A stretch of DNA of 64,000 nt from Anaerolinea sp. (GTDB lineage: Bacteria > Chloroflexota > Anaerolineae > Anaerolineales > Anaerolineaceae): assembly GCA_020725865.1 (NCBI GenBank), contig DYEC01000019.1:62001-126000 (forward strand), in the 5' to 3' direction. How positions within the stretch are numbered: the stretch's first letter is position 1; each line of letters opens with the position of its first letter. The translations under genes and the position numbers were made by a program. Under the pieces are notes generated by a model. That model saw nothing but the letters and a program-made list of their open reading frames with translations, did not search any database and had not been told where the DNA came from. Below are positions 24,911 to 33,065 of the stretch, in pieces.

Positions 24911-26335
24911 TTAGGATTTCGAGGTAGAGAGCAGACCAGTGGAAACAACTTCACCTTCACTCAAACCGCCGGTAACCTGCACAAATACATCCCCGATTAA
25001 TCCAACTTCAATCTCGCGTAGCTTGAGTTTACCGCCGCTATCTACGACAAAAACGGCATATTCGCCCTCACCCAGATCACGCAGTGCCTCAACCGGTATC
25101 AACAGCGCGTCGTTTACCTCCTGATGAATAACCTCGACCGTTGCGCTTAAACCCAAAGGCAGAGATTTCAGCACTTCAGCAGTCCGAACATCCAGTTCGA
25201 TCAACCCTTTCGCCATCTTAACCTGCTCGCTAGTGACCAGCTCCGGTTCAACATTCACCAGTTCACCGCTAAAGGTATCATCAGGCAGTGCATCAAAAAC
25301 CACCTCGGCGCGGCTGCCGGGGATGAATAGATTCAAATCGGCTTCATCCACCAGCACTTCTACCTTAGGTTGACTGAGATCAGAAATGGTGATGAAAGTA
25401 CCCGTTCCGACCATAGCCCCTTCACTGGCTGCCAGATATGTGACCGTGCCATCTATCGGTGCGATGATTGTTGCACCCTCCAGATTCAGTTTTGCCTGCG
25501 CCAGCTTTGCCTCCGCCGATTTCAACCGGGCTTCTGCCAGCGCCAGCTCATCTGGATCAATGCCGGATGCATCCTTCAAGGTGTTGTACGTAAGCTCGGC
25601 TTTCTTCATCTGCACTTCAGCCATCGTCAATGCTGCCTGCGCTTTGTTTTTTTCTCCTTCCGTGTAAGCAGTGCAATAACTGTAATTCGCCAGCGCGGTG
25701 TCATAATCGTTCTTGGCGTCAATCCATTCATCCGATCCATATAGCTTTTTGCCCAAATTATCACGGGCGCGCTCGAGCGCCGCAGCATACTTCTTGTTCA
25801 CCTCCTCACTGCACCGGGCATACGCCGTTCGCTCATAAGCTTCCAGCGCGTTCTCATAATCAGACTTTGCCAGCACCCAATCTTGATATGCCTGCGCCAG
25901 CGCTACCCCCGAGCTTTCCTGAAGTTCTTTTAGGGTTTGCTGTGCCTGTAAATATTCAAGCTGTGCGCTGGCAACTTCCGCTTCTAGTGATTCCCGGTTT
26001 CCCAACCGCGCCAGCACCTGCCCGCTGGATACCTCATCGCCTTCACGAACATTTAGCTCAGTCAGCGTCCCCCTTACAGGAAAACTCAAATCCACATAGC
26101 GGTTAGCAACCAGTTTCCCGGTGCCAGTAATCGAAACCCGCAGGTCACCGCGGCGTACCGTTGTTGTTTGAATGGCAGTGTTGGTATCATCGGCGGCGTC
26201 CTGAGCAGAAGCCCCAGTGCCGTGCAAAACATACCAGCCGCCTGCGCCCAACAACAACACAACAGCAAATATCACCCACCAGAAACGTTTTAGCCAGCTC
26301 AATCTTTGCCAGCTCCAAAATCCATTTTTTCTCAT
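24911..26335 (-). CDS. Membrane-fusion/adaptor protein, paralogue 3 (first gene of operon)
   Basis: Third adaptor paralogue and first gene of the operon, 474 aa. It has a basic, Trp-rich N-terminus followed by a TM segment, lipoyl half LSFPVRGTLTELNVREGDEVSSGQVLARL, hairpin with the conserved Cys pair (ARCSEE and SYCTAYTEGE), second lipoyl half APIDGTVTYL, and C-terminal barrel domains. GGAGG lies 6 bases before the ATG. Three divergent adaptors for one ATPase/permease pair suggests a hetero-oligomeric adaptor ring or alternative assemblies. It is transcribed divergently from the two-component genes. Confidence 0.88.
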   Translation of the reverse strand: MRKNGFWSWQRLSWLKRFWWVIFAVVLLLGAGGWYVLHGTGASAQDAADDTNTAIQTTTVRRGDLRVSITGTGKLVANRYVDLSFPVRGTLTELNVREGDEVSSGQVLARLGNRESLEAEVASAQLEYLQAQQTLKELQESSGVALAQAYQDWVLAKSDYENALEAYERTAYARCSEEVNKKYAAALERARDNLGKKLYGSDEWIDAKNDYDTALANYSYCTAYTEGEKNKAQAALTMAEVQMKKAELTYNTLKDASGIDPDELALAEARLKSAEAKLAQAKLNLEGATIIAPIDGTVTYLAASEGAMVGTGTFITISDLSQPKVEVLVDEADLNLFIPGSRAEVVFDALPDDTFSGELVNVEPELVTSEQVKMAKGLIELDVRTAEVLKSLPLGLSATVEVIHQEVNDALLIPVEALRDLGEGEYAVFVVDSGGKLKLREIEVGLIGDVFVQVTGGLSEGEVVSTGLLSTSKS

Positions 26336-26432
26336 GAAAACCCTCCCGGGTTGGTGAAATACGGCAATCTAAGCGATCCAGCGGCAAACCATACGAAGCC
26401 GTTGCATAGATACGGTGATAATATCCATTGCG

Positions 26433-26554
26433 GATTTAGGAATGATTTAGATAGGATTGATTTTTGAAAAAAAGTTGAATTCGAAGATTTAGTCAGGGTA
26501 TACTGTTTCTACATCAAATCTAAATAACTCCATGATAAGCTTGGCAAGATTTAG
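26433..26554. promoter_or_regulatory. Phased GATTTAG repeats between efflux operon and regulator
   Basis: GATTTAG occurs four times in direct orientation, at 26433, 26444, 26486 and 26548, with start-to-start distances of 11, 42 and 62 bases, close to whole helical turns. A related TATTTAG lies inverted at 26520-26526. The third copy sits between the -35 and -10 of the regulator promoter. Likely binding sites of the adjacent OmpR-type regulator (inference). Confidence 0.5.
26475..26504 (+). promoter_or_regulatory. Promoter of the two-component operon
   Basis: TTGAAT (26475-26480) and TATACT (26499-26504) with an 18-base spacer. The leader would be about 65 bases, and GAAGGA lies 6 bases before the regulator ATG. 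Confidence 0.55.
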
Positions 26555-26576
26555 GTAAACAACCGAAGGAAATGGT

Positions 26577-27263
26577 ATGGCTGAAACAATTCTTGTCGTA
26601 GATGATCAATCTAGTGTACGGCAGTTATTGCAGGAATATTTGAGCGAGCAGGGTTTTCGGGTCCTGACCGCCAGCGATGGGCAAAGTGCGTTGTATATGG
26701 CGCGCCATGAACAACCCGATTTAATCCTGCTGGATATTATGATGCCCAAAATGGATGGCTATCAGTTTTTGCGTCAGTTCCGGCAGGAACGCCAGACGCC
26801 AGTCATCATTATCACCGCCCGAGAAGAAGAAACCGACGCCGTGCTGGGTCTGGATATGGGCGCAGATGATTACGTTGTCAAACCGTTTCGGATGAGAGAG
26901 TTAATAGCTCGAATTCGTGCCGTCCTGCGGCGGGCAGATGAAACTCCCGAAAAAATGGAGTATTTACATGCCGGTGAGATCACTTTAGATGAGCGTACCC
27001 ACACCGTTACTGTCCGAGATGTTCCGGTATCACTGACACCGCTCGAATTTGACTTGCTGGCAGTTTTGATGCGTTCCCCAGGAAGGGTTTTTACCCGTGC
27101 CGAGCTGGTGGATCGTCTTTTCAACAGCGGTTTTGCTGGGCTGGAAAGCACTCTCAATGTACATATCCGCAACCTGAGACGCAAAATTGAGGACAATCCG
27201 GCAAATCCGACTTATATAGAAACGGTTTTCGGCGTTGGATACCGCTTTCGCAAACCGGATTGA
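26577..27263 (+). CDS. OmpR-family response regulator
   Basis: Two-component response regulator, 228 aa. The receiver domain (about 1-120) has the acidic pair DD near residue 9, phosphoacceptor Asp53 (LLDIMMPKMDG), Thr in IITA and Lys in VVKPF. The C-terminal winged helix (about 130-226) has LTPLEFDLL and the recognition region STLNVHIRNLRRKIE. It partners with the kinase that follows, and the divergent efflux operon with its GATTTAG repeats is the obvious target. Confidence 0.95.
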   Translation: MAETILVVDDQSSVRQLLQEYLSEQGFRVLTASDGQSALYMARHEQPDLILLDIMMPKMDGYQFLRQFRQERQTPVIIITAREEETDAVLGLDMGADDYVVKPFRMRELIARIRAVLRRADETPEKMEYLHAGEITLDERTHTVTVRDVPVSLTPLEFDLLAVLMRSPGRVFTRAELVDRLFNSGFAGLESTLNVHIRNLRRKIEDNPANPTYIETVFGVGYRFRKPD

Positions 27264-27268
27264 ATAAC

Positions 27269-28744
27269 ATGCTCAAATCTCTTTACTGGAAACTTACCCT
27301 TGCTTTCATGCTCGTGGCTTTTATCACTGCCGGGCTAGTGGCAGTATTCATTCGCATCACCAGCACCGACCGCCTGCTGAAACTGGTTATTGACCAGCAG
27401 CGCAGCAATCTGGAACAGGTGCTTACCGACTACTATGCCACTCGCGGATCATGGGATAACATTGCCAATGACTGGTGGGAAATTCAAAAAGAGTTACCCT
27501 TTAACCCTGCCCGCAATGAGCAGACAATGAGAATAATTGTTGACAATCAAAATCCTCCCCCGGGCATTCCGCCGGGTTCAACAACCCCACAAGTGGAAAA
27601 CGTTATCGTAATCAACGGCAATCCCCGCCCTGAGCGGCGCAGTCTGTTTGGGCTTGCCGATTCGCAGGGCAGGGTGATTATTCCCATTGAGCCGGACTAT
27701 CCCGGTAACACAATCTTGTCCCGCTCGGTTCTAGATTCAAGCACACCGATTGTCGTCAACGAGAAAGAGGTCGGTTACATCCTAACTGCGCGCCGAATGC
27801 CGGGATTCAACCCAGCCGAGGCGCTCTTTATCCGCCGCACCAACGAGGCTCTCTTACTGGCAATACTGGGTGCTATGCTGATTGCACTTCTGGTCGGTAT
27901 TTTTCTGGCGCGCACACTGACCCGCCCACTGCAGGCACTCACGCAGGCAGCACAGAATATCGCTCAGGGACAACTTGAACAGGAAGTTAAAGTCAATTCG
28001 CAGGATGAAATCGGTCAGCTCGCCGAGGCATTTAACCGCATGAGTCGAGAAGTTGCCCGCGTAAACCAGCTTCGCCGTCAGATGACTGCCGATATTGCCC
28101 ACGATTTGCGAACGCCGCTCACCGTGATCGCCGGATATGTCGAATCCATGCGTGACGGCATCCTGCAACCAACGGCGCAACGCTTGTCGTTGATTTATGG
28201 AGAAATCGAGCGCCTTCTCAATATGGTTGGCGACCTGCGCATGCTCTCACAAGCTGATGCAGGTGAACTACCCATGCACCCCCAGCCGGTGTTCCCAAAA
28301 ACATTGCTGGAGCGCGTTGCCGAGGTTTTTCGGCATCACGCCGAGCAAAAACAAGTCTCACTACTGGTGAACACAGATGACAATCTGCCCGAAATCAAGG
28401 TAGATGAAGCGCGCATGATGCAAATCATGGACAACCTGATCAGTAACGCCTTACGTTACACCCCTGCCGGGGGCAGAATCACACTGTCTGCCCAACAGAA
28501 CGCACAAACAGTGGTGTTCACCGTACAGGATACCGGAGAAGGGATTGAACCAGAAGAACTGCCCTTTATTTTTGACCGTTTTCACCGTGCCGACAAATCT
28601 CGTCACTCCGAAACGGGAGAAACGGGGCTAGGGCTGGCAATTGTCAAGGCATTGGTAGAAGCGCACAAAGGACGGGTTTGGGCAGAGTCAACACCGGGTA
28701 CTGGTACAACCGTTCTGATCGAAATCCCTGTTCATACAAGCTGA
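27269..28744 (+). CDS. Sensor histidine kinase (HAMP, HisKA)
   Basis: Membrane sensor kinase, 491 aa: TM1 (about 10-30), an extracytoplasmic domain of about 155 residues with a Pro-rich loop (NPPPGIPPGS), TM2, HAMP, HisKA with His278 (ADIAHDLRTPL), then HATPase with N-box NLISNALRYTP, G1 DTGEGIEP, F-box FIFDRFHRAD and G2 GETGLGLAI. A TTG at 27260 overlapping the regulator stop is an alternative start; the ATG at 27269 is given here. Either way translation is coupled to the regulator. The signal may be the exporter substrate or envelope stress. Confidence 0.93.
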   Translation: MLKSLYWKLTLAFMLVAFITAGLVAVFIRITSTDRLLKLVIDQQRSNLEQVLTDYYATRGSWDNIANDWWEIQKELPFNPARNEQTMRIIVDNQNPPPGIPPGSTTPQVENVIVINGNPRPERRSLFGLADSQGRVIIPIEPDYPGNTILSRSVLDSSTPIVVNEKEVGYILTARRMPGFNPAEALFIRRTNEALLLAILGAMLIALLVGIFLARTLTRPLQALTQAAQNIAQGQLEQEVKVNSQDEIGQLAEAFNRMSREVARVNQLRRQMTADIAHDLRTPLTVIAGYVESMRDGILQPTAQRLSLIYGEIERLLNMVGDLRMLSQADAGELPMHPQPVFPKTLLERVAEVFRHHAEQKQVSLLVNTDDNLPEIKVDEARMMQIMDNLISNALRYTPAGGRITLSAQQNAQTVVFTVQDTGEGIEPEELPFIFDRFHRADKSRHSETGETGLGLAIVKALVEAHKGRVWAESTPGTGTTVLIEIPVHTS

Positions 28745-28754
28745 TTTTCAGCGA

Positions 28755-28794
28755 AATCTTAAAAAATCAAAAACTCTCATGATTTTTTAAGATT
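28755..28794. terminator. AT-rich inverted repeat after the kinase gene
   Basis: Perfect 15-bp arms (28755-28769 and 28780-28794) with a 10-base loop, directly after the kinase stop. The arms contain runs of A and T. Probably a terminator separating the two-component operon from the ilv promoter 7 bases further on, although the stem is weak. Confidence 0.5.
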
Positions 28795-28800
28795 AACCTG

Positions 28801-28829
28801 TTGACTTTAGACCTCGAAAGTGTTAAACT
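28801..28829 (+). promoter_or_regulatory. Promoter of the branched-chain amino-acid operon
   Basis: TTGACT (28801-28806) and TAAACT (28824-28829) with an exact 17-base spacer. Initiation near 28836 gives a transcript starting about 27 bases before the leader-peptide GTG. Confidence 0.65.
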
Positions 28830-28862
28830 AGCTGGTAATTAAGTTTAAAACATTGGTGTAAA

Positions 28863-28976
28863 GTGGTGATTAACCTTTCTTCCCTCTTCATCCTGGTTCT
28901 TATTATTGTAGTCCTTATTATTAAGGACTCTTTGTGTTCCGGGTGGAAGGTGAGAAAGGTGTTTAGTGTAGTGTAA
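28863..28976 (+). CDS. Ile/Leu/Val-rich leader peptide of the ilv-leu operon
   Basis: A 37-codon open frame (GTG 28863 or 28866, stop 28974-28976) between the promoter and the ilvD terminator. Residues 8-20 read LFILVLIIVVLII, with 12 of 13 being Ile, Leu or Val; overall 20 of 37 are. This is the classic composition of an attenuator leader peptide for branched-chain amino-acid genes. The Val-Leu-Ile-Ile-Lys-Asp codons also form a 7-bp hairpin (28911-28917 with 28922-28928). The ribosome site is weak (GGTG 28855-28858). A small membrane peptide is an alternative reading, but position and RNA pairing favour attenuation. Confidence 0.72.
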   Translation: MVINLSSLFILVLIIVVLIIKDSLCSGWKVRKVFSVV

Positions 28977-29036
28977 GCCAAATCTTACCAGACCAGAAAG
29001 TAAAACCAACCGCCCGGAACACCGGGCGGTTTTTTT
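28934..29036 (+). promoter_or_regulatory. Antiterminator/terminator switch (ilv attenuator)
   Basis: The terminator has a 10-bp stem, 29008-29017 with 29022-29031, loop AACA and a T-run through 29036. The segment GTGTTCCGGGTGG at 28934-28946 can pair with 29010-29022 over 13 bp with one G-U, which uses up the left arm of the terminator. The two structures are mutually exclusive. A ribosome stalled on the upstream Ile/Leu/Val codons would leave 28934-28946 free to form the antiterminator. Confidence 0.75.
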
Positions 29037-29060
29037 ATTCTACCGCTCGTGAGGAAATCA

Positions 29061-30752
29061 ATGCGATCTGACAGAATCAAAAAAGGCTTTGAACACGCAC
29101 CGCACCGCGCATTGCTCAAAGCCACCGGCGTCACAGACGCCGACATGGATAAACCCTTTGTCGCCATTGTCAATTCTTATGTGGACATTATCCCCGGTCA
29201 TGTCCACCTGCAGCAGTTTGGACGGCTGGTCAAGGAAGCCGTGCGCGCAGCAGGAGGTGTCCCGTTCGAGTTCAATACCATTGGTGTAGATGACGGCATC
29301 GCCATGGGACATGCAGGCATGAAATATTCACTTCCATCCCGCGAGCTGATTGCCGATAGCGTTGAAACCATGATCGAGGCACACTGCTTTGACGGCATGG
29401 TGTGTATTCCCAATTGCGACAAAATCGTCCCCGGGATGTTAATGGCGGCTCTGCGTGTCAACATCCCGGCGATTTTTGTATCCGGTGGACCAATGCCCGC
29501 CGGGCGCACCCCCGAGGGTGAAGTCATTGACCTGATCAGTGTTTTCGAAGGTGTAGGCGCATATCAAAAAGGCAACATCACCCCGCAGCGCCTCAAAATG
29601 CTGGAAGATTACGCCTGCCCCGCCTGCGGTTCCTGCTCTGGCATGTTCACTGCCAACAGCATGAATTGCCTGATGGAAGCCCTGGGTCTGGCGTTACCTT
29701 ACAATGGCACTGCGCTGGCATTAACCCCCGAACGCGAAGCACTGGCACGCCGCGCCGGTGAGCGCATCCTCGAATTGATCGAAAAACAAATCACTCCGCG
29801 CAGCATTGTCACAATCGAAGCATTGGATGATGCCTTTGCACTGGATATGGCAATGGGCGGATCAACCAATACCATCCTGCACGGCATGGCTCTTGCTGAA
29901 GAAGCCGGCATCCATTATTCGCTCGACCGCATCAACGCAATCTCTGATAAAGTTCCTCACCTGTGTAAAGTTAGCCCTTCGGGGCAGTGGCACATGGAAG
30001 ATGTTCACCGTGCAGGTGGTGTACCTGCCATCATGAAAGAACTCCAACATGCCAGTGGAATACTGCACCTTGAACGTTTGACCGTCTCCGGACAAACCCT
30101 ACATGAAATACTGGAAGCCGCCAAAGTAAAAGATTACGATGTTATCCGCCCTCATAACCAGCCCCATTCCACCAATGGCGGTCTGGCATGTCTGTTCGGC
30201 AACCTGGCACCCAACGGCTCTGTAGTTAAGACCGGCGGCGTTCACCCGTCCATGCGTCAGTTCAGCGGACCGGCGCGTATTTACGAATCGCAGGAAGAAG
30301 CGCTGGCAGGTATTTTGGCGGGCGAGGTACAGCCCGGCGAAGTGGTCGTAATCCGCTACGAAGGTCCGCGCGGCGGGCCGGGGATGCAGGAAATGCTCAG
30401 CCCGACCAGTGCCATCATGGGCATGGGACTGGGCGATAAAGTTGCCCTGATTACCGATGGTCGTTTTTCGGGCGGTACACGCGGCGCCTGCATTGGGCAT
30501 GTATCGCCTGAAGCAGCTGCGGGCGGTCCAATCGCTGCCCTGCAAGCAGGTGACATAATTGAGATTGACCTGGAAGCCCGCACCCTCAATGTTCGTTTAT
30601 CACAAGAAGAAATTGGCCGGCGCCTGGCAGCGCTCCCCCCGTTTCAAGTGCGCACCCAAAGCAAGTGGTTGCGGCGCTATGCGTACTTTGTCACCAGCGC
30701 TGACCGCGGGGCAGTTCTGGACTCAAACGCAAAATCATTCTATAGGAGGTAG
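29061..30752 (+). CDS. ilvD: Dihydroxy-acid dehydratase
   Basis: Fe-S dehydratase converting 2,3-dihydroxy-isovalerate and -methylvalerate to the 2-keto acids, the third common step to Val, Leu and Ile; 563 aa, full length. Cluster and active-site Cys are seen in CIPNCDK (about 115-119) and [11 protein letters not shown] (about 186-192). Other family blocks include GGSTNTILH and [10 protein letters not shown]. The ATG at 29061 is chosen because GAGG lies 7 bases upstream; the GTG at 29049 overlaps that site. First structural gene of the operon, 25 bases after the attenuator T-run. Confidence 0.97.
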   Translation: MRSDRIKKGFEHAPHRALLKATGVTDADMDKPFVAIVNSYVDIIPGHVHLQQFGRLVKEAVRAAGGVPFEFNTIGVDDGIAMGHAGMKYSLPSRELIADSVETMIEAHCFDGMVCIPNCDKIVPGMLMAALRVNIPAIFVSGGPMPAGRTPEGEVIDLISVFEGVGAYQKGNITPQRLKMLEDYACPACGSCSGMFTANSMNCLMEALGLALPYNGTALALTPEREALARRAGERILELIEKQITPRSIVTIEALDDAFALDMAMGGSTNTILHGMALAEEAGIHYSLDRINAISDKVPHLCKVSPSGQWHMEDVHRAGGVPAIMKELQHASGILHLERLTVSGQTLHEILEAAKVKDYDVIRPHNQPHSTNGGLACLFGNLAPNGSVVKTGGVHPSMRQFSGPARIYESQEEALAGILAGEVQPGEVVVIRYEGPRGGPGMQEMLSPTSAIMGMGLGDKVALITDGRFSGGTRGACIGHVSPEAAAGGPIAALQAGDIIEIDLEARTLNVRLSQEEIGRRLAALPPFQVRTQSKWLRRYAYFVTSADRGAVLDSNAKSFYRR

Positions 30753-30754
30753 AA

Positions 30755-32473
30755 ATGAAACTTACTGGTGCAGAAATTCTCTGGGAAAGCCTGAGACGCG
30801 AAGGTGTTGAGGTTGTTTTCGGCTATCCTGGCGGCGCAAATCTGCCTATTTATGACGCTTTACCAAAGTTTCCTATTCGGCATGTACTGGTTCGCCACGA
30901 GCAGGGCGCTGCACACATGGCGGATGGTTATGCCCGTGCCAGCGGCAAGGTAGGGGTAGCCATGGCAACCTCAGGACCAGGCGCAACGAATCTGGTCACC
31001 GGCATTGCAACTGCCATGATGGATTCTTCGCCCACTGTATTTATTACTGGGCAGGTGGTCAGCAAATTCATCGGCTACGACGCCTTTCAGGAAACCGACG
31101 TTACTGGCATCACTCTGCCCATTACCAAACACAACTATCTGGTAACAGATGTGCGCGAATTGGGTCATGTTGTCCGTGAAGCCTTTTATATTGCACGAAC
31201 CGGACGACCTGGACCGGTATTGATTGACATCACAAAGGATGCACAACAAAACTCGACTAATTGGGAATACGATGATAGCCCCATCCAGCTTCCCGGCTAC
31301 CGCCCTGACCTCAGCCCCAGCGAGAAAGACTTTCAAACCGCAGTGGAGTTAATCCAATCGGCAGAAAGACCGATTATTCTAGCAGGGCGTGGCGTATTGC
31401 TGAGCAGTGCGATGAATGAACTGAAAGAATTTGCCGAGCGCACCAATACTCCTGTTGCCATGACTCTGCTAGGGTTGAGCGGTTTTCCTTCTAGTCATCC
31501 GCTGTATCTGGGTATGATGGGCATGCATGGTGAAGCGTGGGTGAACCATGCCATTCAGAACGCTGACCTGTTGCTCGCCTTCGGCATGCGCTTTGATGAC
31601 CGCGTTACCGGCAATCTGAAAACCTACGCACCCAATGCCCGCAAAATTCACTTGGATATTGATCCATCAGAGACTAACAAAAACGTCAAAGTAGATGTTG
31701 CTCTGATCGGAAACTTGCGCGATACCCTGCGTCAGTTGTTACCACGCATTCAGCCCTGCGAACATTCTGACTGGCTTTCCTTTATTGACAGTCTGAAAGG
31801 TGAAAGCGCCGTACGCGATATTCAAAATATGCCGGATAACGGCAAACTCCATGCTCCGCACGTCATCTTCGATATCTGGCGTCTGACCAACGGCAAAGCG
31901 CTGGTAGTCACCGATGTAGGACAGAATCAAATGTGGACGGCACAATACTATCATCAGGACATACCCGGTTACTTTATCAGTTCCGGCGGTTTGGGTACGA
32001 TGGGATTTGGATTGCCGGCAGCCATTGGTGCTAAATTCGCTCGACCCGAGGCAGAGGTTTGGGTGGTTTGTGGAGACGGCGGTTTTCAAATGACACAGGC
32101 TGAGCTGGCCACCATCGCCCAAGAGGGTATCAAAATCAACATTGCCATCATCAACAACGGCTACCTGGGTATGGTGCGCCAGTGGCAAGAGTTTTTCTAC
32201 GACAGCCGCTACACTGCAACCCCCATGCGTAGCCCCGATTTTGTCAAAATCGCCGAAGCCCATGGGCTGACTGGCCTACGCGTGACCAAACGTGATGAAG
32301 TTGAAGAAGCTGTCCAGCGGGCACGCCAGAGCAAAGAAACCGTCCTGATTGATTTTCGCGTTGAGAAAGAGGACAGCGTTTACCCAATGGTGCCGGCAGG
32401 TGCCGATTTGCATCAGATGATCCGCAGACCATTACCCAACCCTGTTTTGGAAAATATGGAAAACGATATTTGA
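30755..32473 (+). CDS. ilvB: Acetolactate synthase, large (catalytic) subunit
   Basis: ThDP-dependent acetohydroxyacid synthase, 572 aa, condensing pyruvate with pyruvate or 2-ketobutyrate. It has the ThDP Glu region FGYPGGANLPIYDAL with RHEQGAAHMADGYARASG, the FAD-site middle domain, and the C-terminal ThDP/Mg motif GDGGFQMTQ followed by INNGYLGMVRQW. A near-consensus AGGAGG precedes the ATG, and only 2 bases separate it from ilvD. The regulatory subunit follows immediately. Confidence 0.97.
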   Translation: MKLTGAEILWESLRREGVEVVFGYPGGANLPIYDALPKFPIRHVLVRHEQGAAHMADGYARASGKVGVAMATSGPGATNLVTGIATAMMDSSPTVFITGQVVSKFIGYDAFQETDVTGITLPITKHNYLVTDVRELGHVVREAFYIARTGRPGPVLIDITKDAQQNSTNWEYDDSPIQLPGYRPDLSPSEKDFQTAVELIQSAERPIILAGRGVLLSSAMNELKEFAERTNTPVAMTLLGLSGFPSSHPLYLGMMGMHGEAWVNHAIQNADLLLAFGMRFDDRVTGNLKTYAPNARKIHLDIDPSETNKNVKVDVALIGNLRDTLRQLLPRIQPCEHSDWLSFIDSLKGESAVRDIQNMPDNGKLHAPHVIFDIWRLTNGKALVVTDVGQNQMWTAQYYHQDIPGYFISSGGLGTMGFGLPAAIGAKFARPEAEVWVVCGDGGFQMTQAELATIAQEGIKINIAIINNGYLGMVRQWQEFFYDSRYTATPMRSPDFVKIAEAHGLTGLRVTKRDEVEEAVQRARQSKETVLIDFRVEKEDSVYPMVPAGADLHQMIRRPLPNPVLENMENDI

Positions 32474-32486
32474 AGGAGAAAAAGCG

Positions 32487-33062
32487 ATGCAACATACAAT
32501 AGTCGCACTGGTTGAAAATAAACCCGGTGTGTTGAATCGGGTGGCATCTCTGTTTCGACGGCGCGGTTTCAACATTGATTCGCTCACGGTCGGCCGTACC
32601 GAACAGCCCGAAATCTCGCGCATGACCATTGTCGTGGATACCGACGAGACCAGCGCGGAACGGCTGATATCTTACCTGTACAAGCTTGTCAATGTCATTC
32701 AAGTGCACGACTTGAGCAAAGTCCCCACCGTCAATCGTGATCTGGCGATGATTAAGATCAACGCAAACGATGAAAACCGCACCCACATTATGCAACTTGT
32801 GGATGTGTTCCGCGCCCGCATTGTGGACGTGTCTAACAATTCATTCATCATCGAAATCACTGGTGACGAGGAGAAAATCGAGGGCTTCATTGACGTCTTG
32901 CGCCCTTGGGGCATCATCGAAATGGTACGCACCGGTATTGTTTCAATGGCGCGGGGTGCAGCCCCTTTATACCCCAACGGTAAAAACGGCAACGGCTATC
33001 ACCAAGAAACCAGAGCAGGGTTCAACCTGCCTCTCGCATCACAACCTTACAGAGGAGCATAA
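32487..33062 (+). CDS. ilvN: Acetolactate synthase, small (regulatory) subunit
   Basis: ACT-domain regulatory subunit, 191 aa, conferring Val feedback control on IlvB. The N-terminal ACT domain has VALVENKPGVLNRVASLFRRRG and NIDSLTVG; the second, C-terminal ALS-small domain includes FRARIVDVSNNSFIIEITG. GAAGGAG lies upstream at good spacing. Some schemes name the gene ilvH. The last 20 or so residues are a polar tail. Confidence 0.95.
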   Translation: MQHTIVALVENKPGVLNRVASLFRRRGFNIDSLTVGRTEQPEISRMTIVVDTDETSAERLISYLYKLVNVIQVHDLSKVPTVNRDLAMIKINANDENRTHIMQLVDVFRARIVDVSNNSFIIEITGDEEKIEGFIDVLRPWGIIEMVRTGIVSMARGAAPLYPNGKNGNGYHQETRAGFNLPLASQPYRGA

Positions 33063-33065
33063 ATT

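Noticed and set aside
28836-29060. A T-box riboswitch as the ilv leader element
   Set aside because: No T-box bulge sequence or specifier loop pattern was found; the Ile/Leu/Val leader frame and antiterminator pairing explain the region better.
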